The notes beneath the pieces are model-generated. The model worked only from the letters and a program-made list of their open reading frames with translations, was not told where the DNA came from and searched no databases. The translations under genes and the position numbers were made by a program. From UBA1049 sp964525815 (GTDB lineage: Bacteria > Bacillota > Clostridia > Oscillospirales > CAG-382): 25,031 bases of DNA. Below, in pieces: positions 16,593 through 23,808 of the stretch; the first letter of the stretch is position 1; the number at the start of each line of letters is the position of its first letter. The DNA lies in assembly GCA_964525815.1 (NCBI GenBank), contig CAZGJQ010000021.1, forward strand, positions 1 to 25,031. Direction: 5' to 3'.

Positions 16593-16680
16593 GGTTTGTA
16601 TCCGTTCGATGCAACCCTTCAGCCAAGAAAAAATTAATAATATCATATTCCGGGTGGAAAAAAGTCACGGCGGCTTTTTC
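16593..16680 (+). promoter_or_regulatory. Two hairpins in the rpsG-fusA gap
   Basis: The first, 16593-16616, is a 9-bp stem (GGTT-T-GTATC against GATGCAACC) with one bulged T and a 5-base loop. The second, 16657-16680, pairs GAAAAA-A-GTC with GGCTTTTTC around the loop ACGGC and resembles a weak attenuator. They lie 30-120 bases ahead of fusA; a regulatory role is inference. Confidence 0.3.
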
Positions 16681-16710
16681 TAACAAACCGGATAGACCAA
16701 GGAGAAATAT

Positions 16711-18786
16711 ATGCCGAGAGAATATCCGCTTGAGCGTTACCGTAATATAGGTATAATGGCTCATATAGACGCGGGAAAGACTACAACTTCAGAAAGAATA
16801 TTATATTATACGGGAAAAACGCATAAAATGGGCGAGGTTCACGAGGGTGCCGCAACCATGGATTGGATGGAGCAGGAGCAGGAGAGGGGTATAACCATTA
16901 CCTCCGCAGCAACCACCTGCTTCTGGAACAATCATCGCATCAATATTATCGATACACCCGGACATGTTGACTTTACGGTCGAGGTTGAGCGTTCCTTGAG
17001 AGTGCTTGACGGCTCGGTTACTGTTTTATGCGCAAAGGGCGGCGTTGAACCGCAGTCCGAGACCGTGTGGCGTCAGGCGGACAAATACAAGGTCCCCCGT
17101 ATGTGCTATGTGAACAAGATGGACATAATGGGCGCAAATTTCTATCGGGTTGTGGACATGATCAGAGACCGCCTGAAGGCAAACGCCGTGCCCATACAGC
17201 TACCCATAGGCTCGGAGAGTGACTTCAAGGGTATTATTGATCTTGTTAAAATGAAGGCATATATATATCTTGATGATGTCGGTAACGAGATTAAGGAAAC
17301 CGAGATTCCGGATGACCTTAAGGAAAAGGCGGAGAGCTTTCGTCAGGAGCTTCTTGAGCATGTCGCAGAAATAGACGACACTCTGCTGGAGAAGTATCTC
17401 GAGGGGGAAACGCTTACCGAGCAGGAAATAAAGGCGGCAATTCGCAAGGCAACCATTGAAAACAAAATGGTTCCGGTAGTATGCGGAACCTCCTATAAGA
17501 ATAAGGGTGTTCAGAAGCTGCTGGATGCAGTAGTGGACTATATGCCCTCGCCTCTGGATGTTCCCGCAATCAAGGGAATCAACCCCAGGAACGATGAGGA
17601 GGACGAACGTCCGTCAGACGATAACGCACCTTTTTCGTCTCTTGCGTTTAAGATTATGACCGACCCGTTTGTGGGAAGACTTTGCTTTATCAGAGTCTAT
17701 TCCGGAAAAATAACATCAGGCTCGTCGGTTTATAATTCGGTTAAGAGCTCCAGAGAGCGTTTGGGACGCATTTTGCTTATGCATGCAAACCACAGGGAGG
17801 ATGTCAACGAAGTAATGGCGGGTGATATTGCCGCCGTAGTCGGTATTAAGAACACCACTACCGGAGATACTCTCTGTGACGAGAGAAATCCCATCGTGCT
17901 TGAATCAATGGTCTTCCCCGAGCCTGTAATAAGGGTTGCGATAGAACCCAAAACCAAAGCGGGTCAGGAAAAAATGGGAATAGCTCTTTCCAAGCTTGCT
18001 GAGGAGGATCCGACCTTTAAGGCTTATACCGACGAGGAAACCGGACAGACCATTATAGCCGGAATGGGTGAACTCCATCTTGAGATTATCGTGGACAGAC
18101 TTCTTAGGGAATTCAAGGTAGAGGCAAATGTGGGCAAGCCGCAGGTTTCCTATCGGGAGACAATTACCAAGAGTGCTGATGAGGATAATAAATATGCCCG
18201 TCAGTCCGGAGGTAAAGGACAGTATGGTCATGTAAAGATCACCATTGAGCCTAACGAGCCCGGAAAGGGATACCAGTTCATCAACAAGATTACGGGCGGT
18301 GCAATTCCGAAGGAATATATATCCGCCGTAGACGAAGGAATAAGAGGAGCAATGCTTTCCGGAGTTGTTGCGGGTTATAATGTTGTCGATGTGATTGTTA
18401 CTCTTTATGACGGCTCCTATCACGAGGTCGATTCCTCTGAAATGGCGTTTAAGATTGCCGCTTCAATGGCGTTTAAGAACGCTATGCGCAAGGCGGCACC
18501 CATTCTTACCGAGCCGATTATGAAGGTTGTTGTCACAACACCGGACGATTATATGGGCGAGGTTATCGGAGACTTGACTTCACGCAGAGGCGCAATTAAG
18601 GAAATGGAGCCGGTCAGCGGCGCTCAGCAGATTATCGCAAATGTACCGTTGTCCTCAATGTTCGGTTATTCCACCGATCTCAGGTCAAAGACACAGGGCA
18701 GGGGACAGTATTCTATGGAACCCAGCCATTATGCGATTGTCCCGAAGTCGGTGCAGGAGGAACTTATGGGTTCCAAAGGCAAATAA
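16711..18786 (+). CDS. fusA: Elongation factor G
   Basis: EF-G is the GTPase driving ribosomal translocation and, with RRF, ribosome recycling. The 691 residues match the Firmicutes translocation-type EF-G. G motifs are intact: AHIDAGKT (17-24), RGITI (59-63), DTPGH (81-85, including the catalytic His) and NKMD (135-138). The later domains include QSGGKGQYGHVKI (domain IV start) and the C-terminal DLRSKTQGRGQYSMEPSHY. A TAGACCAAGGAG ribosome site precedes the ATG at 16711. It sits between rpsG and tuf as in other str operons; the 101-bp gap to tuf contains a new promoter. Confidence 0.98.
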   Translation: MPREYPLERYRNIGIMAHIDAGKTTTSERILYYTGKTHKMGEVHEGAATMDWMEQEQERGITITSAATTCFWNNHRINIIDTPGHVDFTVEVERSLRVLDGSVTVLCAKGGVEPQSETVWRQADKYKVPRMCYVNKMDIMGANFYRVVDMIRDRLKANAVPIQLPIGSESDFKGIIDLVKMKAYIYLDDVGNEIKETEIPDDLKEKAESFRQELLEHVAEIDDTLLEKYLEGETLTEQEIKAAIRKATIENKMVPVVCGTSYKNKGVQKLLDAVVDYMPSPLDVPAIKGINPRNDEEDERPSDDNAPFSSLAFKIMTDPFVGRLCFIRVYSGKITSGSSVYNSVKSSRERLGRILLMHANHREDVNEVMAGDIAAVVGIKNTTTGDTLCDERNPIVLESMVFPEPVIRVAIEPKTKAGQEKMGIALSKLAEEDPTFKAYTDEETGQTIIAGMGELHLEIIVDRLLREFKVEANVGKPQVSYRETITKSADEDNKYARQSGGKGQYGHVKITIEPNEPGKGYQFINKITGGAIPKEYISAVDEGIRGAMLSGVVAGYNVVDVIVTLYDGSYHEVDSSEMAFKIAASMAFKNAMRKAAPILTEPIMKVVVTTPDDYMGEVIGDLTSRRGAIKEMEPVSGAQQIIANVPLSSMFGYSTDLRSKTQGRGQYSMEPSHYAIVPKSVQEELMGSKGK

Positions 18787-18791
18787 TGCAG

Positions 18792-18826
18792 GTCAAGGTA
18801 TAACAAAATTTTGAAAAAGCCTTGAC
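18792..18826. repeat. Inverted repeat overlapping the tuf -35 box
   Basis: GTCAAGG (18792-18798) is the exact reverse complement of CCTTGAC (18820-18826), separated by 21 bases. The right arm covers most of the tuf -35 hexamer. It could be a remnant terminator for fusA or a protein-binding site; 7-bp arms may also be chance. Confidence 0.3.
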
Positions 18827-18849
18827 AGGAAATAAAAAAACTATATAAT
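18822..18849 (+). promoter_or_regulatory. Consensus promoter for tuf
   Basis: TTGACA (18822-18827) and TATAAT (18844-18849), both exact, with a 16-bp spacer. The transcript would start near 18856, about 32 nt before the tuf ATG. It lets EF-Tu be made in excess over EF-G. Confidence 0.8.
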
Positions 18850-18887
18850 GAATTTATATCAACAAAGACATTACAGGAGGAAAAATA

Positions 18888-20090
18888 ATGGCAAAGGCTA
18901 AATTTGAGAGAACGAAACCACATATTAATATCGGTACCATCGGACATGTTGACCATGGTAAGACAACATTGACAGCGGCTATTACAAAGACACTTGCCGT
19001 TTCGGACGAGAGCATTGAGTTTATGGCATATGACCAGATCGACAACGCTCCCGAGGAAAAGGCAAGAGGTATAACAATTAATACCCGTCATGTCGAGTAT
19101 CAGACCGAGAATCGTCATTATGCGCATGTTGACTGTCCCGGACACGCCGACTATGTAAAGAATATGATCACAGGTGCCGCTCAGATGGACGGTGCTATAC
19201 TCGTTGTTGCCGCAACCGACGGTCCCATGCAGCAGACCCGTGAGCATATCCTTCTTGCCCGTCAGGTTGGTGTTCCCGCAATGGTTGTTTATATGAACAA
19301 GGTTGACCTTGTTGACGATCCCGAGCTGCTTGATTTGGTTGAGATGGAGGTAAGGGAGCTGCTCTCCGAGTACGAGTTCCCGGGCGACGATATTCCGATA
19401 ATCAGAGGTTCGGCAAGAGATGCGCTCCTTTCTGAGAGCAAGGATATTTCCGACCCCGTTTATGCGTCCATCGTTGAGCTTATGAATGCGGTTGACGAAT
19501 ATATTCCCACTCCCGCAAGAAACGATACACTTCCCTTCCTTATGCCTGTTGAGGACGTATTCTCCATCACAGGTCGCGGAACGGTTGCTACTGGCAGAGT
19601 TGAAAGAGGACAGGTTAAGCTATCCGACGAGGTTGAGATAGTAGGACTTACCGACGAATCCAGAAAGACTGTTATAACCGGAATCGAGATGTTCCGTAAG
19701 CTGCTTGACTTTGCTGAGGCAGGCGATAACGTAGGCTGCTTGCTCCGTGGTATTCAGAAGGATGATATAGAAAGAGGACAGGTTCTTGCAAAGCCCGGCT
19801 CTATAAAGCCGTTGACAAAGTTTGTGGGACAGGTATACGTTCTTACCGAGAAAGAGGGAGGACGCCACAAGCCCTTCTTCTCCAACTACCGCCCTCAGTT
19901 CTACTTCAGAACAACCGACGTTACCGGCGTTATTACACTTCCTGAGGGCGTAGACATGTGCCGTCCCGGGGATAACGTGGATATGAACGTTGAGCTTATA
20001 ACTCCTATCGCCATCGAGAAGGGACTTCGTTTTGCTATCCGTGAAGGCGGCAGAACCGTTGGCTCCGGCGTTGTTATCGAAACAAAATAA
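18888..20090 (+). CDS. tuf: Elongation factor Tu
   Basis: EF-Tu is the GTPase that delivers aminoacyl-tRNA to the ribosome; 400 residues, full length. G motifs: GHVDHGKT (19-26), RGITI (60-64), DCPGH (82-86, His86 catalytic) and NKVD (137-140). The residue after INT is Arg67 rather than the usual small residue, and PMQQTREH replaces the usual PMPQTREH. The strong ribosome site AGGAGG lies 7 bases before the ATG. It has its own promoter after fusA. Only one tuf copy is visible; a second elsewhere cannot be excluded. Confidence 0.98.
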   Translation: MAKAKFERTKPHINIGTIGHVDHGKTTLTAAITKTLAVSDESIEFMAYDQIDNAPEEKARGITINTRHVEYQTENRHYAHVDCPGHADYVKNMITGAAQMDGAILVVAATDGPMQQTREHILLARQVGVPAMVVYMNKVDLVDDPELLDLVEMEVRELLSEYEFPGDDIPIIRGSARDALLSESKDISDPVYASIVELMNAVDEYIPTPARNDTLPFLMPVEDVFSITGRGTVATGRVERGQVKLSDEVEIVGLTDESRKTVITGIEMFRKLLDFAEAGDNVGCLLRGIQKDDIERGQVLAKPGSIKPLTKFVGQVYVLTEKEGGRHKPFFSNYRPQFYFRTTDVTGVITLPEGVDMCRPGDNVDMNVELITPIAIEKGLRFAIREGGRTVGSGVVIETK

Positions 20091-20133
20091 CTGACGAGAG
20101 CAGTTAAGTGTCATATTGTTAGTGACTTTACAA

Positions 20134-20139
20134 TATAAT
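20134..20139 (+). promoter_or_regulatory. Possible -10 box for the riboswitch-ribU transcript
   Basis: TATAAT lies 18 bases before the first conserved riboswitch helix, the right place for a promoter, but no good -35 is seen. It overlaps the right arm of an AT-rich hairpin ATATTGT/ACAATAT (20113-20136) that follows tuf. Confidence 0.35.
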
Positions 20140-20156
20140 TATTAATAATTAAATAT

Positions 20157-20451
20157 GCTTCGGGGGTGGGTGAGATTCCCTACCGGCAGTTAAAGTCTGC
20201 GAGCCAAACTCGAACCAGAGGTTCGAGTGACAAGTTTCCGTTGGAAACTTGCGCTGAAAGCTATTGTTTGGATAAAATCTGGCAGAATTAGTTTTTGGTG
20301 GCAGGAACGGGTGAAATTCCCGTACCGACAGTATAGAATGCTTCGCATTCATTAGAAAAAGCTACGCATTTTCAGGTGTACTTCTGTATTTCTGAGAATG
20401 ATATTAACTTTTCTTGATGTACAGCATTTTAAAAGTCTGGATGAGAGAGGC
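20157..20451 (+). promoter_or_regulatory. FMN riboswitch (RFN element), enlarged
   Basis: The conserved RFN blocks are all present. The 5' arm of P1 (GCTTC) pairs with GAGGC at the 3' end. The 5' half holds GGGTGAGATTCCC and ACCGGCAG...CTGCGAGCC. The 3' half holds GGTGGCAGGAACGGG, GAAATTCCCGTACCGACAGT and AGTCTGGATGAGAGAGGC. The aptamer spans about 295 nt, against roughly 120-150 in common examples. The excess lies in two variable places: the fourth helix holds two perfect 9-bp hairpins (20208-20228 and 20231-20251) plus AT-rich sequence, and the sixth helix loop holds about 100 nt, starting with GAATGC-TTC-GCATTC at 20336-20350. It precedes an intrinsic terminator and ribU, so FMN should shut off riboflavin uptake. 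Confidence 0.9.
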
Positions 20452-20470
20452 AAAAATAACAAAACAAAAG

Positions 20471-20503
20471 AAGGGTCCCCCGTTTTTTTACGGGGGACTT
20501 TTT
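20471..20503 (+). terminator. Riboswitch-controlled intrinsic terminator
   Basis: GTCCCCCGT (20475-20483) pairs with ACGGGGGAC (20490-20498) around a T6 loop and is followed by TTTTT. A CGGGGG at 20161-20166, next to the riboswitch P1 arm, repeats the right arm exactly and could pair with CCCCCG (20477-20482) as an antiterminator when FMN is absent (inference). Confidence 0.9.
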
Positions 20504-20577
20504 GTTATTATTACCTGTGTTCTGAAAACAAACCCGTTAAGCATTGAATATTTATACTTTTAAAAGGAGATATATCA

Positions 20578-21138
20578 ATGATTAACAAAACAAAAACCCG
20601 CAAATTAACAACAGCGGCAGTGCTTTCTGCACTGGCTGTGGTAATGGTAGTGTTCTTGCGTACGCCGATATTTGCATCGGCTCCGTTTCTCGAATATGAT
20701 CCGGCAGATATTCCGATTTTGTTGGGTGGCATTTTTCTCGGACCGTTTTGGGGTCTGGCGATGACCATTGCGGTTTCTGCAATCCAAGCCGCTACGGTGA
20801 GCGCTCACAGCGGTGTTTACGGGTTTATAATGCACGTAATCGCAACCGGTACGCTTGTATTAACGGTTACCATTCTATACAGATACATAAAATTAAGCGA
20901 AAAAGCAAGGCTAATAACCGCTGTAATAATCGGTGTAATTACGGCAACTGTCGTAATGGTAGGAGCAAACCTGGTTGTGACTCCTTATTTTACGGGATGG
21001 CCTGTTTCGAGTGTGAAGGAAATATTACTCCCGATAATTATTCCCTTCAACCTTATAAAGCTTGGCGGCAACGCTGTTTTGACCTTTGTTCTTTACAAAA
21101 TATTAGAGCGATATATGTGTCAGTTTATTAAAGAGTAG
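20578..21138 (+). CDS. ribU: Riboflavin ECF transporter S component RibU
   Basis: RibU is the membrane-embedded riboflavin-binding subunit of an ECF importer; 186 residues, usual size. About six membrane segments are visible (roughly 10-28, 45-68, 78-100, 110-135, 147-158, 162-178). The family signature FLEYDPADIP (37-46) is complete. The ATG at 20578 follows AAAAGGAGATATATC, a strong ribosome site. Substrate assignment is firm because an FMN riboswitch with terminator controls the gene. The ATPases and EcfT are not in the window and are presumably shared. No ribDEAH genes are nearby, which fits an organism that imports riboflavin, although biosynthesis genes elsewhere cannot be excluded. Confidence 0.93.
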   Translation: MINKTKTRKLTTAAVLSALAVVMVVFLRTPIFASAPFLEYDPADIPILLGGIFLGPFWGLAMTIAVSAIQAATVSAHSGVYGFIMHVIATGTLVLTVTILYRYIKLSEKARLITAVIIGVITATVVMVGANLVVTPYFTGWPVSSVKEILLPIIIPFNLIKLGGNAVLTFVLYKILERYMCQFIKE

Positions 21139-21150
21139 CTAGTCATGTAA

Positions 21151-21192
21151 AAAACAACCTCTTCGGAGCATTGCTACCGTAGAGGTTGTTTT
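21151..21192. terminator. Bidirectional terminator between ribU and nifU
   Basis: AAAACAACCTCT (21151-21162) pairs perfectly with AGAGGTTGTTTT (21181-21192). The 18-base interior can pair further (CGG with CCG, AGC with GCT). A-run on one side and T-run on the other let it end both converging transcripts. Confidence 0.88.
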
Positions 21193-21204
21193 AATGCTTG
21201 CTTT

Positions 21205-21636
21205 TTACTCGTGTCTGTGGCAGCAGTAATGCTCTTCTCCGTCAGCCACATCAATATTTTTGTCTATTCCCTGCTTTTTATAGTAATCAGCGATGGCAGC
21301 CTTAACTGCTTCCTCCGCTAAAACAGAGCAATGTATTTTTACGGGAGGAAGTCCGTCGAGCGCTTCAACTACAGCTCTGTTTGTAAGCTTCAACGCCTCA
21401 TCCACGGTTTTCCCCTTTATCATTTCGGTTGCAATGGAGCTGGTCGCTATTGCGGAAGCGCAGCCGTATGTGTTGAACTTTATATCTGCAATTATGTTAT
21501 CCTTAACCTTGATATAAACCTTCATTATATCGCCGCACTTTGCGTTACCCACCTCTCCGATACCGTCCGCATCATCTATTTTTCCGACGTTTCTCGGATT
21601 CTTAAAATGATCCATTACCTTATCGCTATATGCCAT
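21205..21636 (-). CDS. nifU: Fe-S cluster assembly scaffold, NifU/IscU type
   Basis: This IscU/NifU N-terminal-type scaffold (143 aa) assembles Fe-S clusters from sulfur delivered by NifS. The three cluster-binding cysteines are in GNAKCGD (Cys34, with Asp36), TYGCAS (Cys59) and KIHCSVLAE (Cys103). The protein has no C-terminal Nfu domain. It ends in an unusual HYCCHRHE tail (136-143), rich in Cys and His. The ATG has AGAGGAATT upstream on the minus strand. It lies 39 bp after nifS, so the two form an operon ending at the bidirectional terminator. Confidence 0.95.
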   Translation of the reverse strand: MAYSDKVMDHFKNPRNVGKIDDADGIGEVGNAKCGDIMKVYIKVKDNIIADIKFNTYGCASAIATSSIATEMIKGKTVDEALKLTNRAVVEALDGLPPVKIHCSVLAEEAVKAAIADYYKKQGIDKNIDVADGEEHYCCHRHE

Positions 21637-21675
21637 TATTTATAATTCCTCTCTGATTTTACTCAAAAAAACCCG

Positions 21676-22848
21676 TCATTCTTCCTGCTTGATTTTTTCC
21701 CACAACGGGGACATATCCCGGAGCCGTTCAATAATCTCGGGGATAACGCTTAAAATATAATCGATATCCTCTTCCGTATTGTATTCACTTAACGATAACC
21801 TGAGAGAACCGTGCGCAATCTCATGCGGCAGACCGAGTGCCAGCAATACATGGCTCGGGTCGAGAGAGCCGGAGGTGCAGGCGGAGCCGCTTGAGGCGCT
21901 TATACCCTTAAGGTCGAGAGACAGCAGCAGAGCCTCGCCCTCCACTCCCTCAAAGCAAACCGATACATTTCCGGCAAGACGGGGGGAAAGACCGCCGTTA
22001 AGCCGGCTTTTTTCTATTTTTAGCAAGCCCTCGATAAGCCTGTCCCTCATTGCTCTTACCCGGTTGTTCTTTTTATCGAGGTCAGTCAGAGCTTCTTCCA
22101 GTGCAACCGCTGCTGATATAGCTGCCGGAATGTTCTCGGTTCCGGCACGCTTGCCTCGTTCCTGAGCGCCGCCGTCGAGAAGGTTCGGGATAGCAATACC
22201 CTTTCTGATATAAAGAGCTCCGATTCCCTTGGGTCCGTGGAATTTATGAGCAGACAGGGAGAGAAGGTCTATATTCTGCTCCCTTACATCAATATGCAGA
22301 TGACCGACTGCCTGTACGGCATCGGTATGGAATATAATTTTCTTTTCTCTGCATATTGCACCTATCCGGGGAATGGGCATTACTGTGCCTATTTCGTTGT
22401 TTGCATACATTATTGTTACAAGTCCGGTCTTATCGGTTATGGCTGACATTAACTCGTCCGGGCTGATATAGCCCTGCTCGTTCACATCAAGATAGGTAAC
22501 CTCAAACCCCTGCTTTTCCAGTGCTTTAAGAGTATGAAGCACCGCATGATGCTCAAAGACGGTTGAGATTATATGCGTCTTACCCTTTTTTTTCATGTTG
22601 AAGGCTGCACCTTTTATAGCCCAATTGTCGCTCTCTGAGCCGCCGGAGGTGAAAAACAGCTCCTTTGTTTCGCAGCCGAGCAGCTTTGCTGTTTTATCTC
22701 TCGCCTCATCCAGTACCCGGGCAGCCTGTGAGCCCATGCTGTGAAGGGAAGAGGGATTTCCGTAAATGTCTATATTATCCAATAAGGTTTTTTTTGCCTT
22801 TTCGCTCATTTTTGTTGTCGCAGCGTTGTCTGCGTATACAAGTCTCAT
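21676..22848 (-). CDS. nifS: Cysteine desulfurase, NifS/IscS type
   Basis: This PLP-dependent class V aminotransferase-fold enzyme (390 aa) converts cysteine to alanine and transfers a persulfide to the scaffold. The PLP lysine is Lys202 in SAHKFHGPKG, His101 in EHHAV stacks on PLP, Asp176 is in HTDAVQ, and the catalytic Cys324 lies in the flexible loop SSGSACTSGSLDPSH. The long SGSAC loop indicates a group I NifS/IscS enzyme. The ribosome site before the ATG is modest (GGGGAAC). It is transcribed with nifU from a promoter at 22875-22903. No iscR, hscA/B or fdx is present, typical of the reduced clostridial system. Confidence 0.95.
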   Translation of the reverse strand: MRLVYADNAATTKMSEKAKKTLLDNIDIYGNPSSLHSMGSQAARVLDEARDKTAKLLGCETKELFFTSGGSESDNWAIKGAAFNMKKKGKTHIISTVFEHHAVLHTLKALEKQGFEVTYLDVNEQGYISPDELMSAITDKTGLVTIMYANNEIGTVMPIPRIGAICREKKIIFHTDAVQAVGHLHIDVREQNIDLLSLSAHKFHGPKGIGALYIRKGIAIPNLLDGGAQERGKRAGTENIPAAISAAVALEEALTDLDKKNNRVRAMRDRLIEGLLKIEKSRLNGGLSPRLAGNVSVCFEGVEGEALLLSLDLKGISASSGSACTSGSLDPSHVLLALGLPHEIAHGSLRLSLSEYNTEEDIDYILSVIPEIIERLRDMSPLWEKIKQEE

Positions 22849-22874
22849 CTGTTCCCCGCTTTCTTTTTCAGTTT

Positions 22875-22903
22875 ATAATAAATCCGCATAAAAGGATAAT
22901 CAA
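22875..22903 (-). promoter_or_regulatory. Promoter for nifS-nifU
   Basis: On the minus strand TTGATT (22898-22903) and TATTAT (22875-22880) are separated by 17 bp, each close to consensus. The start would fall near 22868, about 20 nt before the nifS ATG. It lies immediately after the psd stop codon. Confidence 0.55.
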
Positions 22904-22906
22904 GCT

Positions 22907-22924
22907 TAAAATGTTAACATTTTA
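22907..22924. repeat. 18-bp perfect palindrome upstream of the nifS promoter
   Basis: TAAAATGTTAACATTTTA is its own reverse complement. It covers the psd stop codon and ends 4 bp before the nifS -35 box. The position suits a dimeric transcription factor; it has no GC-rich stem, so it makes a poor terminator. Which regulator would bind is unknown. Confidence 0.5.
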
Positions 22925-23794
22925 TATTTTTACCGCTATTCGCTCACCCAGCTTAACCGCCGTTTCGACATTGTCTGCACTGTTTCTGAGTATGTCCCCG
23001 TCAAGGATTACGGTTTTCGCCTTAACAAGAAGAACAACAGTGGAGCCGCCGAACTCAAACATTCCCTTTTCCTGTCCCTTAAAAAAGACCTGAGCACCGT
23101 GCAGGTTCTTTATCCTGCCTACCAGCATGGCCCCCACCTCAACCTGCACCACATTATCAAAGTTCTCGGTTCTTAAAACGGTGTATTCACGGCAGTTGCG
23201 CTTGTAAATGTTATAGCTCTCCAATGAAACCGGCTTTACGGTATGGAGAACACCGGGAATGAATGTGTTTTCTTCCTTTTCTCCATTGTCAATATAGCAG
23301 TACCTGTGATAATCGTCAACGGTAAGCCTGAAGATAAGACAATAACCGCCGTTATATTCGTTTGCGAGCGCAGTGTTACCCCCCAGCAAATCCGAAACGG
23401 TATAGGAGGCGTTTTTGATAAAAAATCGGCTGTCTTCCGAGATTCTATAAGCTGACAGCTTTGCGTCGCAGGGGGAAATAAAGCTGCCCGCCTCTGTGGA
23501 AATAGGTCTTTTGCCTTTCTTTATCCTTCGGGTAAAAAAGTCGTTATATGAATCGAATTCGGTTTTCTCGAACTCGGACAAATCAATGCCTGCGTTTTCA
23601 ACCGTGCTTTTTATATGTCGTTTGGACAGCCTGCTGTTCATATAAATACCCACAAGACTCGAAACCCACCGTCTTATAAGCAGCTTGAGCAGCAGTCTTC
23701 CGAAAAGACTTCCGTACAAAAAGGCAAGCGCTCCGTCCCCTGAAATAAAGGAATCTAAGTATTCCCCTTCTCTGCTCTTAATGTTGACATCCAT
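22922..23794 (-). CDS. psd: Phosphatidylserine decarboxylase proenzyme
   Basis: Psd makes phosphatidylethanolamine from phosphatidylserine at the membrane. The 290-residue proenzyme self-cleaves to form a pyruvoyl cofactor: the site FGGST at 248-252 (cleavage between Gly250 and Ser251) is the clostridial form of the LGST motif. The catalytic Asp/His set appears as SPCDAK (Asp110), DDYHR (His163) and GVLHTV (His184). The N-terminal hydrophobic part (22-50) probably contacts the membrane. The TAGGAG ribosome site overlaps the stop of the upstream membrane protein gene, 14 bp away, so the two are coupled. No pssA is in the window. Confidence 0.94.
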   Translation of the reverse strand: MDVNIKSREGEYLDSFISGDGALAFLYGSLFGRLLLKLLIRRWVSSLVGIYMNSRLSKRHIKSTVENAGIDLSEFEKTEFDSYNDFFTRRIKKGKRPISTEAGSFISPCDAKLSAYRISEDSRFFIKNASYTVSDLLGGNTALANEYNGGYCLIFRLTVDDYHRYCYIDNGEKEENTFIPGVLHTVKPVSLESYNIYKRNCREYTVLRTENFDNVVQVEVGAMLVGRIKNLHGAQVFFKGQEKGMFEFGGSTVVLLVKAKTVILDGDILRNSADNVETAVKLGERIAVKI

Positions 23795-23808
23795 AGTTTT
23801 TTGTACTC

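Noticed and set aside
20208..20228. A hairpin containing GGTTCGAGT that looks like a tRNA T-arm
   Set aside because: No acceptor, D- or anticodon arm surrounds it; it is inside the FMN riboswitch and the loop is only 3 bases.
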